A stretch of DNA of 64,000 nucleotides from Bacteroides finegoldii DSM 17565 (GTDB taxonomy: Bacteria > Bacteroidota > Bacteroidia > Bacteroidales > Bacteroidaceae). Below, one piece after another: positions 17,686 through 26,214 of this stretch. A program made the translations under genes and the position numbers. The stretch's first letter is position 1, and each line of letters starts with the position of its first letter. The notes beneath the pieces were generated by a model that was given only the letters and a program-made list of their open reading frames with translations, was not told the DNA's origin and ran no database searches. The stretch is taken from the NCBI RefSeq assembly GCF_000156195.1, contig NZ_GG688317.1, forward strand, positions 124,001-188,000. Direction: 5' to 3'.

Positions 17686-19242
17686 ATGAAAAAATACACT
17701 TTGTTACGTACATTTATGCTTTTTATAGCAGCTCTGATACTCTGTGGATGGTTTTCGATACATACACAAGCAGCTATAACTAAAGGAGTGAAGGCGCCTG
17801 AACAAACAGTATGTTTTGAGCCTGATACTACTTCTGTACTCAAAAATCCCCTTACGGGTTGGGTAATGTACTTGGGACGTGCATGGGATGAAAACTTTTG
17901 GCAGACCCAACGCTATGATGCTATGCCCGTAAATGGTGGGGATTCCACTGTTCGTGTGAGCGATTACGCCGGTACATGTTATATTCGCATCAATTGGAAT
18001 ATGCTTGAAAGTAAAGAGGGAAAGTATGTATGGAACGATCCGGACTCACGTATCTATAAATTGCTTGCTTCGGTGCGTGAACGTGGAATGCGTTTGGCTT
18101 TCCGTATTAATGTAGACAGCCGCGACCAGGGACAGAATACACCTCTCTATGTAAAGGAAGCCGGTGCGAAGGGTTTTCAGGATCCTAATAATTCCCAAAT
18201 ATGGTCGCCTTATCCCGACGATGCCGTATTCCAACAGAAATACGAAAAATTCCTTCAAGCCTTTGCCGTTGCTTTTGACGACCCTGATAAAGTGGATTTT
18301 ATTGATGCCTATGGTCTTGGTAAATGGGGGGAAGCACACGGTGTGAAATATAATGATTATTCAAAAAAAGAAGAAGTATTCGAATGGATTACCGATGTTT
18401 ATACAAAAGCTTTCAAACGTGTACCGTTAGTGATAAACTACCATCGCTTGGTGGGGGATACTATTAGTTGGGCAAAACCACACCCTGATAGCAAACGGTT
18501 ACTCGAAAGGGCTATAGCCAAAGGATATATCATCCGTCACGATGCTTTCGGCATGACCGGTTATTATGAACAATGGGAGAAAGATTTTGCCCGTGCTTAC
18601 CGCTATCGTCTACCCATTATTATGGAGGGTGGATGGATTACCGGAGCACACCATCGTTACTGGATTGATCCCAGCGGCAAGTATCGCGAAGGGCATTCGG
18701 AAGATGTGCGTTTGGGTGAGTATGAAGAAAGCCGTAATGCTCATGTCAATATGATGGATCTTCGTACAGGAGATGAAGTAGCTTCATGGTTTAATACTTC
18801 TTTCGATTTGGTAAATCGTTTCGTACGTGAGGGAGGATATCGTCTCTATCCTACTAAGGTGAGTTTCGTGAATAAGGCTCGTCAAGGTGAACTGGTGAGT
18901 ATGCAGCACAATTGGCGTAATTTGGGTTGGGGATACTGTCCTACCAACATTCCTCAGTGGAAAGGAAAATATAAAGTCTGTATCGCTTTGATGGATACCG
19001 GTCATAGCATTGTGAAAAAGCAGATTGCAGAGGAGGCTGATCTCTCTGCCTGGGTGCAGGGCTGTGATGGTCATTACACCACAAATATCAGTCTGGAGGG
19101 TCTTCAAAAAGGAAGTTATACGTGGCTCATTGGACTGGTTGATACTACCAAGGCATACCAACCGGGTTTGAAGATGGCAGTTGACAAGAATCTTCTTTTC
19201 GATGGATGGTGTAAAGTCGGTACGCTCGAAATCGGAAAGTGA
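17686..19242 (+). CDS. Secreted DUF4832-type barrel protein, putative glycoside hydrolase (PUL B, third copy)
   Basis: Third member of the four-copy family, 518 residues from the ATG at 17686; a TTG nine bases upstream is in frame but less likely. The N-terminus (about 1-30) looks like a type I signal peptide. Motifs: NPLTGWVMYL, YIRINWNMLE, INVDSRD, YGLGKWGEAHG (E216), INYHRLVG, IRHDAFGM, MEGGW (E314), WRNLGWGYCPTNIPQW. It departs from the other copies at several otherwise constant places (NMLES instead of DFNPE, HRL instead of HRW), so its specificity may differ. It sits between fecR and susC, an unusual place for an enzyme, and ends 64 bases before susC. Whether it has its own promoter is not visible. 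Confidence 0.8.
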   Translation: MKKYTLLRTFMLFIAALILCGWFSIHTQAAITKGVKAPEQTVCFEPDTTSVLKNPLTGWVMYLGRAWDENFWQTQRYDAMPVNGGDSTVRVSDYAGTCYIRINWNMLESKEGKYVWNDPDSRIYKLLASVRERGMRLAFRINVDSRDQGQNTPLYVKEAGAKGFQDPNNSQIWSPYPDDAVFQQKYEKFLQAFAVAFDDPDKVDFIDAYGLGKWGEAHGVKYNDYSKKEEVFEWITDVYTKAFKRVPLVINYHRLVGDTISWAKPHPDSKRLLERAIAKGYIIRHDAFGMTGYYEQWEKDFARAYRYRLPIIMEGGWITGAHHRYWIDPSGKYREGHSEDVRLGEYEESRNAHVNMMDLRTGDEVASWFNTSFDLVNRFVREGGYRLYPTKVSFVNKARQGELVSMQHNWRNLGWGYCPTNIPQWKGKYKVCIALMDTGHSIVKKQIAEEADLSAWVQGCDGHYTTNISLEGLQKGSYTWLIGLVDTTKAYQPGLKMAVDKNLLFDGWCKVGTLEIGK

Positions 19243-19306
19243 CTGGTGTACGGTGCATTCATCGCAAATCATTATACAATAAATACTAATTATTAATCTT
19301 AATATT

Positions 19307-22300
19307 ATGAATCGGAAAACAATCGTAACTAAGGTGGCAAGCTTTGCAAAGGCTTTCTGTTTGGCAGGACTGCTATCTGTCCCCGTCTATTCTAGTGCGT
19401 CGACTGTTTCATTCGAGAAGCTAAATGGAATATATATTCTTAAAGCTGAAAATTCGACAGTGAAACAAGTGTTCGACTATATCGAGAAGCATAGCAAATA
19501 TGTTTTTGTTTATGACCAATCGGTCAAAGAGCGTCTTGAATATAAGGTAAATATTGAATTGCAAGGAAAGTCAATTGACACCATCTTGGCGGAGGTGTGT
19601 CGGCTGGCTAATTTGAAGTATTACATTCAGAACCGTCAGGTAACTATCACTGTTAATTCTTCCCCAAAGCCTACTACTAAGGTAAAAAAAACAAAGCATA
19701 TTTCAGGGCAGGTAGTTGATGTTACTGAACTTCCGATGATTGGTGCTACGGTTCGTGTGAAGGGTAGTGATGTGGCCACCATCACCGATCTTGATGGCAA
19801 ATTTCAGATAGATGTTCATGAAGGTAGCGAACTGCTCATCAGTTATGTCGGTTATATGGATAAAATAGTACGGATAGATAGCAAGAATATGTATGCTGTC
19901 GTTATGGAAGAAGCTAGTAAGACACTTAATGAAGTGGTGGTTATCGGTTACGGTGCTGTGAAAAAGAAAGACCTCACTGGAGCGGTGGCGGCTGTGAAAG
20001 GGGAAGAGTTAGTAAACAAACGTACAGCCATGCTTTCCAATGCCTTGCAGGGATCACTTTCGGGAGTGATGGTGACACGTAATAGTTCGGCTCCCGGTTC
20101 GGGTGCCGCCTCTATCCGTGTGCGTGGTATTACTACGATGGGTGAATCGAGTCCGTTGGTGATAGTAGACGGTGTGCAAAGTTCGCTCGACTATGTGAAT
20201 TCTAATGATGTAGAGAGTATTTCGGTATTGAAAGATGCTGCGGCTGCTAGTATTTATGGTTCAAAAGCTGCTGCTGGCGTTATCCTTGTTACCACTAAGC
20301 GCGGTAACGATAGTGGTAAAATCAATCTGAAGTACAATGCTGAATTTGGTTGGGAAATTCCTACCAAACAACCCGGTATGGTAGGAGTTACCCGCTACCT
20401 GGAAATGAGTAACGAATTGAAGTACAACGATAACCCTACCGGTGGCTTTTTTCAGGAATATACGGCCGATCAGACAAAGAATTGGGTAAAGTATAATGCT
20501 GTCGATCCTAACCATTATCCTATTACTGACTGGACTGATTTGATTTTGAAGTCGAGTGCTCCCCGCATGACTCACACTCTTTCCGTATCGGGTGGTAACA
20601 AAACGGTAAAGTCGGTAGCTACTCTTTCGTATGATGAGGTGGACGGGCTTTACGATGGTCGTGGATTCCAGCGTTATATGTTTCGTTCGAACAACGACTT
20701 TAATATCAACGATAAACTCAGTGCTCAAATAGACGTAAATATCCGTCATGCTAAGAGTAGTACTAAAAATTATGATCCTTTCGATACCATGCGTAAGATG
20801 CCTGCCATCTATCCCGCTACGTGGGACGATGGTCGTCTGGCTTCGGGTAAGAGTGGTTCAAATCCCTACGGACTGCTTGTGGCTGGTGGTAATTCAGTTG
20901 CTCACAGTACTCAGGTGGCTGGTAAAGGTTCGCTCACTTTCAAACCTGTCAAAGGGTTAAGTATCTCGGGTATCGTATCTCCTTTTATTAATTATCAAAA
21001 GAAAAAAGCATTTAAAAATTCGTGTGGATATACTTTAGCGGATGATCCCGAAACATTTGGCGGTTATTTTGACTCCGGTAGCACTTGGACTACCAATTCG
21101 CTTACGGAAACCCGTAAGGATGATTATCATGTCACTAGTCAGGTTATTGCTAATTACATGGGAACGTTCGGCAGTCATGATCTCACTGTGATGGCGGGTT
21201 TTGAGAACTACTATATGAAAGATGAAGAACTGACTGCAGCACGTGATAAATACGAACTTACCGGTTATCCTTATCTCAATATTGGTTCAGAAGACTTTCA
21301 GACTAATAGCGGTAAAGGTTCTGAATATACTTCAAATTCTGTTTTCGGTCGTGTTATCTATTCGTATGCTGATCGTTACTTGTTTCAGGCTAATATACGT
21401 CACGATGGTAGTTCGCGTTTTGCTAAAGGTTATCGTTGGGGTACCTTTCCTTCATTCTCAGCAGGTTGGGTAATGAGTGAAGAGAAGTTTATGAAAAGTC
21501 TTAATTGGGATTGGCTTTCATTCTTGAAGTTGCGCGGCTCATGGGGTATACTGGGTAATGAACGTATTGGTGACGATTACTTTCCTTATATAGCTCTGAT
21601 GAGTTTTGGCAATTCGTTATTTTATATGGCTGACGGAAGTGTTGTTTCTGATAAAACAGCTCGTCCCGCTATATTGGCTGTAGAAGATATTACTTGGGAA
21701 ACCACTACTAGCACAGACTTTGGTTTGGATGCAAATTTCTTCAATAATCGTTTGCAGTTCCACTTTGACTATTATTGGAAACAAACTAAGGATATGTTAC
21801 TGAAAATTGAGATCCCCTACTTCATGGGATACAATAACCCTAATACAAATGCGGGTAAAATGTCTACTCATGGTTATGATATTGAACTGGCATGGAATGA
21901 TCGGATAGGCGACCTCCAATATGGAGTGAATGTAAATTTCTCGGATTTCCTTTCAAAGATTGATTATATGAATGATGGTGAGCAAATCAGCAATGGTAAA
22001 ATTAAGCGCGCCGGCGTTCTTTTCAATGAATATTATGGTTATGTATGTGATGGCATTTATCAGACCCAGGAGGAAGTGAATAACTCAGCCCGTACGAGTA
22101 CAACCGTTACGGTAGGTGATTTGAAGTATCGAGACATCAGTGGTCCGGATGGCGTACCTGATGGTATAATCAGTCCTGAGTATGACCGTGTACCTTTAGG
22201 TAATTCGTTGCCCCGTTTCCAATATGGTGGCACATTCAATGCTTCTTACAAAGGTATTGACTTCAGTATTGCTTTTCAAGGCATCGGCAAGCAAAATTCA

Positions 22301-22696
22301 TATCTTTCTACTGCCATGGTGCAGCCACTACGTGATAATTATGGGAGCGTTCCGTCTATTATCGAAGGTAAATATTGGAGTCCTTTTAATACAGCAGAAG
22401 AGAATTTGTCAGCTAGGTATCCCCGTCTTTCGAATGTATCGAAAAGTAATAACTATGCTACGTCTAGCTTTTGGATGTTTAACGGCTCATATTTCCGTTT
22501 GAAGAATCTCACATTGGGTTATACTCTTCCTGAAACATGGACACAAAAAGCGGGTATAGACCGTGTCCGCTTTTATATAAGTGGTAGTGATCTTTTCTGT
22601 TTGAGTAATTTCCCTGATGGGTGGGACCCTGAAATGGGTGCCTCATCTTATCCGATTACAACTTCTTTAGTAATGGGTTTGCAAGTTAACTTTTAA
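19307..22696 (+). CDS. SusC-like TonB-dependent transporter with STN signalling domain (PUL B)
   Basis: Outer membrane transporter that imports oligosaccharide using TonB energy and also reports ligand to FecR. The 1129-residue protein has a signal peptide (1-32), an STN domain (about 48-115), a carboxypeptidase-regulatory-like beta-sandwich (about 130-205, ISGQVVDVTELPMIGATVRV), the TonB-box region (EVVVIGYGAVKKKDLTG, about 209-225), a plug (IRVRGITTMG, VIVDGVQSS, ISVLKDAAAASIYG) and the beta-barrel ending LQVNF. It is intact and equals the repaired length of the PUL A homologue. It overlaps nothing and is followed by susD after 19 bases. Confidence 0.97.
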   Translation: MNRKTIVTKVASFAKAFCLAGLLSVPVYSSASTVSFEKLNGIYILKAENSTVKQVFDYIEKHSKYVFVYDQSVKERLEYKVNIELQGKSIDTILAEVCRLANLKYYIQNRQVTITVNSSPKPTTKVKKTKHISGQVVDVTELPMIGATVRVKGSDVATITDLDGKFQIDVHEGSELLISYVGYMDKIVRIDSKNMYAVVMEEASKTLNEVVVIGYGAVKKKDLTGAVAAVKGEELVNKRTAMLSNALQGSLSGVMVTRNSSAPGSGAASIRVRGITTMGESSPLVIVDGVQSSLDYVNSNDVESISVLKDAAAASIYGSKAAAGVILVTTKRGNDSGKINLKYNAEFGWEIPTKQPGMVGVTRYLEMSNELKYNDNPTGGFFQEYTADQTKNWVKYNAVDPNHYPITDWTDLILKSSAPRMTHTLSVSGGNKTVKSVATLSYDEVDGLYDGRGFQRYMFRSNNDFNINDKLSAQIDVNIRHAKSSTKNYDPFDTMRKMPAIYPATWDDGRLASGKSGSNPYGLLVAGGNSVAHSTQVAGKGSLTFKPVKGLSISGIVSPFINYQKKKAFKNSCGYTLADDPETFGGYFDSGSTWTTNSLTETRKDDYHVTSQVIANYMGTFGSHDLTVMAGFENYYMKDEELTAARDKYELTGYPYLNIGSEDFQTNSGKGSEYTSNSVFGRVIYSYADRYLFQANIRHDGSSRFAKGYRWGTFPSFSAGWVMSEEKFMKSLNWDWLSFLKLRGSWGILGNERIGDDYFPYIALMSFGNSLFYMADGSVVSDKTARPAILAVEDITWETTTSTDFGLDANFFNNRLQFHFDYYWKQTKDMLLKIEIPYFMGYNNPNTNAGKMSTHGYDIELAWNDRIGDLQYGVNVNFSDFLSKIDYMNDGEQISNGKIKRAGVLFNEYYGYVCDGIYQTQEEVNNSARTSTTVTVGDLKYRDISGPDGVPDGIISPEYDRVPLGNSLPRFQYGGTFNASYKGIDFSIAFQGIGKQNSYLSTAMVQPLRDNYGSVPSIIEGKYWSPFNTAEENLSARYPRLSNVSKSNNYATSSFWMFNGSYFRLKNLTLGYTLPETWTQKAGIDRVRFYISGSDLFCLSNFPDGWDPEMGASSYPITTSLVMGLQVNF

Positions 22697-22715
22697 ATAA
22701 ATTTAGGAGTAGAAT

Positions 22716-24440
22716 ATGAAAACAAGAATATTATTATTAGTTGGAATGTGTTTGGGGCTCGCAGCCTGTGAGAGCATGGATCTGGTTCCTAAATCGCAAG
22801 GTAATACCGAGTCATGGTATACAACCGAAACAGAATTGCGCTTGGCATCTAATGAATTTTACATTTTGGGTTATTGGCAAGAACCTCTTAATTCGTCCGA
22901 ACAATGGTCAGATAACACTACCTATCGTCAAACGAACCGTAATCCGGGAAGTGGTGGAACTATACTTGATGGAACTATGAATGGCCAGCAGTATGAAGTA
23001 TATGCTTTGTGGCAACAATCATTTAAATTGATTGCTCGTGCCAACACAATGCTTGAAAATATTCATAAGGCGAAGGATAATGTAACACAGGAAGTTTACG
23101 ACCGCTATGCTGGTGAAGCGTATTTTTGCCGTGCTTGTAAATACGCGGATTTGATTTTTTTCTATGGTGATGTGCCTTATCAGGAAGAGACTATCACTAT
23201 TTCTGAAGCTTTGCAGCGTGGTCGTAGACCTAAAGCGGAAGTAATTCCTTTGGTATATGCTGATTTCGATAAAGCTGTTGCTAGACTGCCCGAAAGCTAT
23301 GGACAGGACGAAAATATTCATGCCACTAAAGGTGCGGCACTAGCTATGAAAGCACGTTTTGCCCTTTATATGGGGGATTATGAAATAGCTGCTAAAGCTG
23401 CTAAAGACTGTATGGATCTTGAGCTTTATTCATTGGAGCCCGACTATGCCAAACTTTTCAGGCAGAGTACCAAATTAAATGATGAAAAGGTATTTGTAAT
23501 ACCACGCTCTATTGAAAACAGTGTGATACTTGACTCTTGGATTGTGAAAAACGCTCTTCCTCGTAATGCTGGGGGATATGGATCGTATAATCCTTCATGG
23601 GATCTTTTCGCTGCATACCTCTGTACTGACGGACTTCCTATTGACGAATCTCCATTGTTTGATCCGCACAACCCATTTAAGAATCGAGACCCACGTTGTA
23701 TAATGACTATTGTTGAGTTCAACACTGAACATTGTGGTTTTGAATATGACCCTAGTCCTGCAGCTAAAACCGTGATGAATTATACTACAGGTAAGAAACA
23801 AAGCAATCAAGATACTCGTATCGTGAATCAATATAGCTCATATACGGGTTTGCTGTGGAAGAAAGGCATTGATGCTAGTTGGACAGTAGACCAAAAGGTA
23901 GAGCAAGACTACATTATAATGCGTTATGCTGATGTACTGTTGATTTATGCTGAGGCTATGATAGAACTGAACCGGATTGATGACAGTGTGTTGAAAGCTA
24001 TTAATATGGTACGTGCTCGTGCTTATGGAGTGAATGTAACAGCGACTGATAGCTATCCAGCCGTGACTACTACCGACCAGACTGAACTACGACGCGCTTT
24101 GCGTATAGAACGTCGCATGGAGTTTGCTATGGAAAATCAACGTTTGCAGGATTTGATGCGTTGGAAGTTGGCAGAAAAAGCACTGAACGGTTACAACTAT
24201 ATTATGCTTATCGATCCGACGGAGTTATTGAATAATATTGTGAATAAGAATCTTTGGTTTTGGGGAAAGACTCCGCAAATTGACGAAGATGGTCTGGCTG
24301 ACTTTTCGGCTCTCTTCAATGCCGGTTATTGTTCGCAGGGTGCTAAACGTATCTTCCCCGAACGTGAATATTTGTGGCCACTACCTACACATGATGTGGA
24401 GTTGTGTCCCAACTTGTTACCTAATAATCCGGGTTATTAA
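22716..24440 (+). CDS. SusD/RagB-like outer membrane glycan-binding lipoprotein (PUL B)
   Basis: Partner lid of the PUL B SusC. The 574-residue protein starts with a lipoprotein signal (LGLAAC, then ESMDLVPKSQ) and shows the SusD fold signatures: YDRYAGEAYFCRACKYADL, ATKGAALAMKARFALYMGDY, the YADVLLIYAEAMIELN helix and the terminal block RRALRIERRMEFAMENQRLQ followed by DLMRWK. A RBS-like AGGAGT lies just before the start. It is only distantly similar to the PUL A SusD, which suggests the two loci see related but not identical ligands. Confidence 0.96.
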   Translation: MKTRILLLVGMCLGLAACESMDLVPKSQGNTESWYTTETELRLASNEFYILGYWQEPLNSSEQWSDNTTYRQTNRNPGSGGTILDGTMNGQQYEVYALWQQSFKLIARANTMLENIHKAKDNVTQEVYDRYAGEAYFCRACKYADLIFFYGDVPYQEETITISEALQRGRRPKAEVIPLVYADFDKAVARLPESYGQDENIHATKGAALAMKARFALYMGDYEIAAKAAKDCMDLELYSLEPDYAKLFRQSTKLNDEKVFVIPRSIENSVILDSWIVKNALPRNAGGYGSYNPSWDLFAAYLCTDGLPIDESPLFDPHNPFKNRDPRCIMTIVEFNTEHCGFEYDPSPAAKTVMNYTTGKKQSNQDTRIVNQYSSYTGLLWKKGIDASWTVDQKVEQDYIIMRYADVLLIYAEAMIELNRIDDSVLKAINMVRARAYGVNVTATDSYPAVTTTDQTELRRALRIERRMEFAMENQRLQDLMRWKLAEKALNGYNYIMLIDPTELLNNIVNKNLWFWGKTPQIDEDGLADFSALFNAGYCSQGAKRIFPEREYLWPLPTHDVELCPNLLPNNPGY

Positions 24441-24460
24441 TCCTATAAATTATTACGAAT

Positions 24461-26125
24461 ATGAAAACAATGCATTTATATAGAAATCTTGGCGTGGTGG
24501 CTGTGGGAATGATGAGCATGCTTGCTACCTCGTGTGAAGAGGATATAGACAATACTGTCTCACGCAATCAGTCGGAGATTGAACTGGCTCCTTCGGGTGA
24601 ATTTATTAAGCTCGATGAGAGCAAACCCAACGAAACAGCTGTCACTCTGAAGTGGAGTACCGCTCACGATTTTGGTGAGGATTATATCACGACTTACAAA
24701 TACGAGATGCAGCTCATCGGTAGTGAGGCTACGAATATCAAGGAGTTTGACGACGATGGAGAATTCTTTCGCTCGTACACCAACGAGGAGATGCAGAAAA
24801 TACTGGTCGACCATTTCGGACTTACCACCAGTACCATTGGCGAAGTACTGTTTACTGTAACAGCCAACTTTGAGGGTCCCCGTCTGATAGTGCCTGATAT
24901 TGCTACGACTACGTTAAAGATAAAAACGTATGGTCCAAAGCAGTACAAAGCCGATAATCTCTATGTGGGAGGTTCCGCTGTAGGCGAAGATAATATCAAG
25001 TTGACGTTGAAAGACGAGATAAACAAGATTTATAGTTACGAAGGCGCTTTGGTAGCCGGTAAGATAAACTTCCCTGTTGATTATGCCGATGAGTTGAATG
25101 CCATTGGCCCGGAAACTGCCGATGCTCCTATAACTAAAGGTGAAATGACAGGTGTTATATCCGACCGCGCCGAAGCCAATTCGTGGGTGATTCCGTCAGC
25201 GGCTACTTATCGTATCACTGTGAATATGAGCAAGCAGACTGTGAAGATAGTAGAAGCCGGTGCGGTAGTTGAGGCTGAGCAAATGTTCCTGGCGGGTACT
25301 GCTGTAGGTGAAGAACAAATTGAGATAGCCCAAACTCTCGAAAATGATCAACTTTATGCTTGGCGCGGTGAATTGAAAGCCGGTAGCCTTTACATACCGC
25401 TTACTTTCGAGGGCGAACAATCGATGGCTATTGTGCCGGAAGTAGCAGATAACCATGACATCGAAGATGGTCAGTTGGCAACGTTCGGGCAAGCACTTAT
25501 CAGCAAAGTAGACAGGCAGTATTGGACTATTCCGGCTGACGGGACTTATCGTATTGTATTGAATAAGGAGGAAAAGACCATTGCTATCTATTCGGCTGCA
25601 ACTGACTTGAAACCGCTTACCGTATCGTTTAATAATACAATACTGGGGATAAACCCATGGAGGCAAGAGGTGAATGTATTGCATATGTATGGTGGTTTTA
25701 ATAGTTTTGCTAAAGACCCTGGTACTGACGAAGAAATTGAAGAAATTAAAGATATCATAAAAAATCCTCAGTGGTACTGTCAAGTGAAGTATAACCTAAT
25801 CCAGAGTCTTGCCAATCCGAAAGTCTTTGTTTATAAAGGTGATGTATTGCCTCGTGATGAATATACAGATGATTATGAGAAGACATATAGAGGTTGGGTG
25901 AACTTCAGCACTTTACGATATGCTAATAACGGATGGTTTGTTGGATCTACAGCTGACGCTAAACGTAAGGATCACAATGGATATACTAAAGTAATAGCAG
26001 GCAAGGTAGAAAAGGCTGTAACAGGTCAAGCTGATAACCGCTACGCTTACTTCCTCATCCCTGAAGGCTGTAATTATGTAGTAGTGGATATAGAGAATAA
26101 CACTGTACTCTTTGATATTAAATAA
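24461..26125 (+). CDS. SusE/SusF-like outer membrane glycan-binding lipoprotein (PUL B)
   Basis: Counterpart of the gene at 7278, 554 residues. Lipobox ATSC at residue 25, followed by EEDID. The N-terminal SusE-like domain (ELAPSGEFIKLDESKPNETA, then VTLKWS) is followed by two repeated modules opening YVGGSAVGEDNIKL and FLAGTAVGEEQIEI, each with a later WVIP or WTIP strand and TYRI, then a C-terminal module of about 160 residues ending YVVVDIENNTVLFDIK. The PUL A protein ends in the same way (YIELDIKELTVFF). The repeated modules probably each bind one glycan segment. The gene ends before a hairpin, as in PUL A. Confidence 0.85.
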   Translation: MKTMHLYRNLGVVAVGMMSMLATSCEEDIDNTVSRNQSEIELAPSGEFIKLDESKPNETAVTLKWSTAHDFGEDYITTYKYEMQLIGSEATNIKEFDDDGEFFRSYTNEEMQKILVDHFGLTTSTIGEVLFTVTANFEGPRLIVPDIATTTLKIKTYGPKQYKADNLYVGGSAVGEDNIKLTLKDEINKIYSYEGALVAGKINFPVDYADELNAIGPETADAPITKGEMTGVISDRAEANSWVIPSAATYRITVNMSKQTVKIVEAGAVVEAEQMFLAGTAVGEEQIEIAQTLENDQLYAWRGELKAGSLYIPLTFEGEQSMAIVPEVADNHDIEDGQLATFGQALISKVDRQYWTIPADGTYRIVLNKEEKTIAIYSAATDLKPLTVSFNNTILGINPWRQEVNVLHMYGGFNSFAKDPGTDEEIEEIKDIIKNPQWYCQVKYNLIQSLANPKVFVYKGDVLPRDEYTDDYEKTYRGWVNFSTLRYANNGWFVGSTADAKRKDHNGYTKVIAGKVEKAVTGQADNRYAYFLIPEGCNYVVVDIENNTVLFDIK

Positions 26126-26147
26126 ATCTAAAATGAAAGAATAAGGG

Positions 26148-26168
26148 GTGAAGCTTCAATCACTTCAC
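26148..26168 (+). terminator. Hairpin between the susE-like gene and the enzyme genes (PUL B)
   Basis: GTGAAG (26148-26153) pairs with CTTCAC (26163-26168), and TTTTTATT follows. It lies at the same relative place as the 8936-8998 hairpin, between the susE-like gene and a DUF4832-type gene, although the two stems differ in sequence. A partial terminator that lowers enzyme expression relative to the surface proteins is the simplest reading. Confidence 0.5.
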
Positions 26169-26214
26169 TTTTTATTCTACCTTTTAAACAATAACAATTA
26201 ACGACATATATTCT

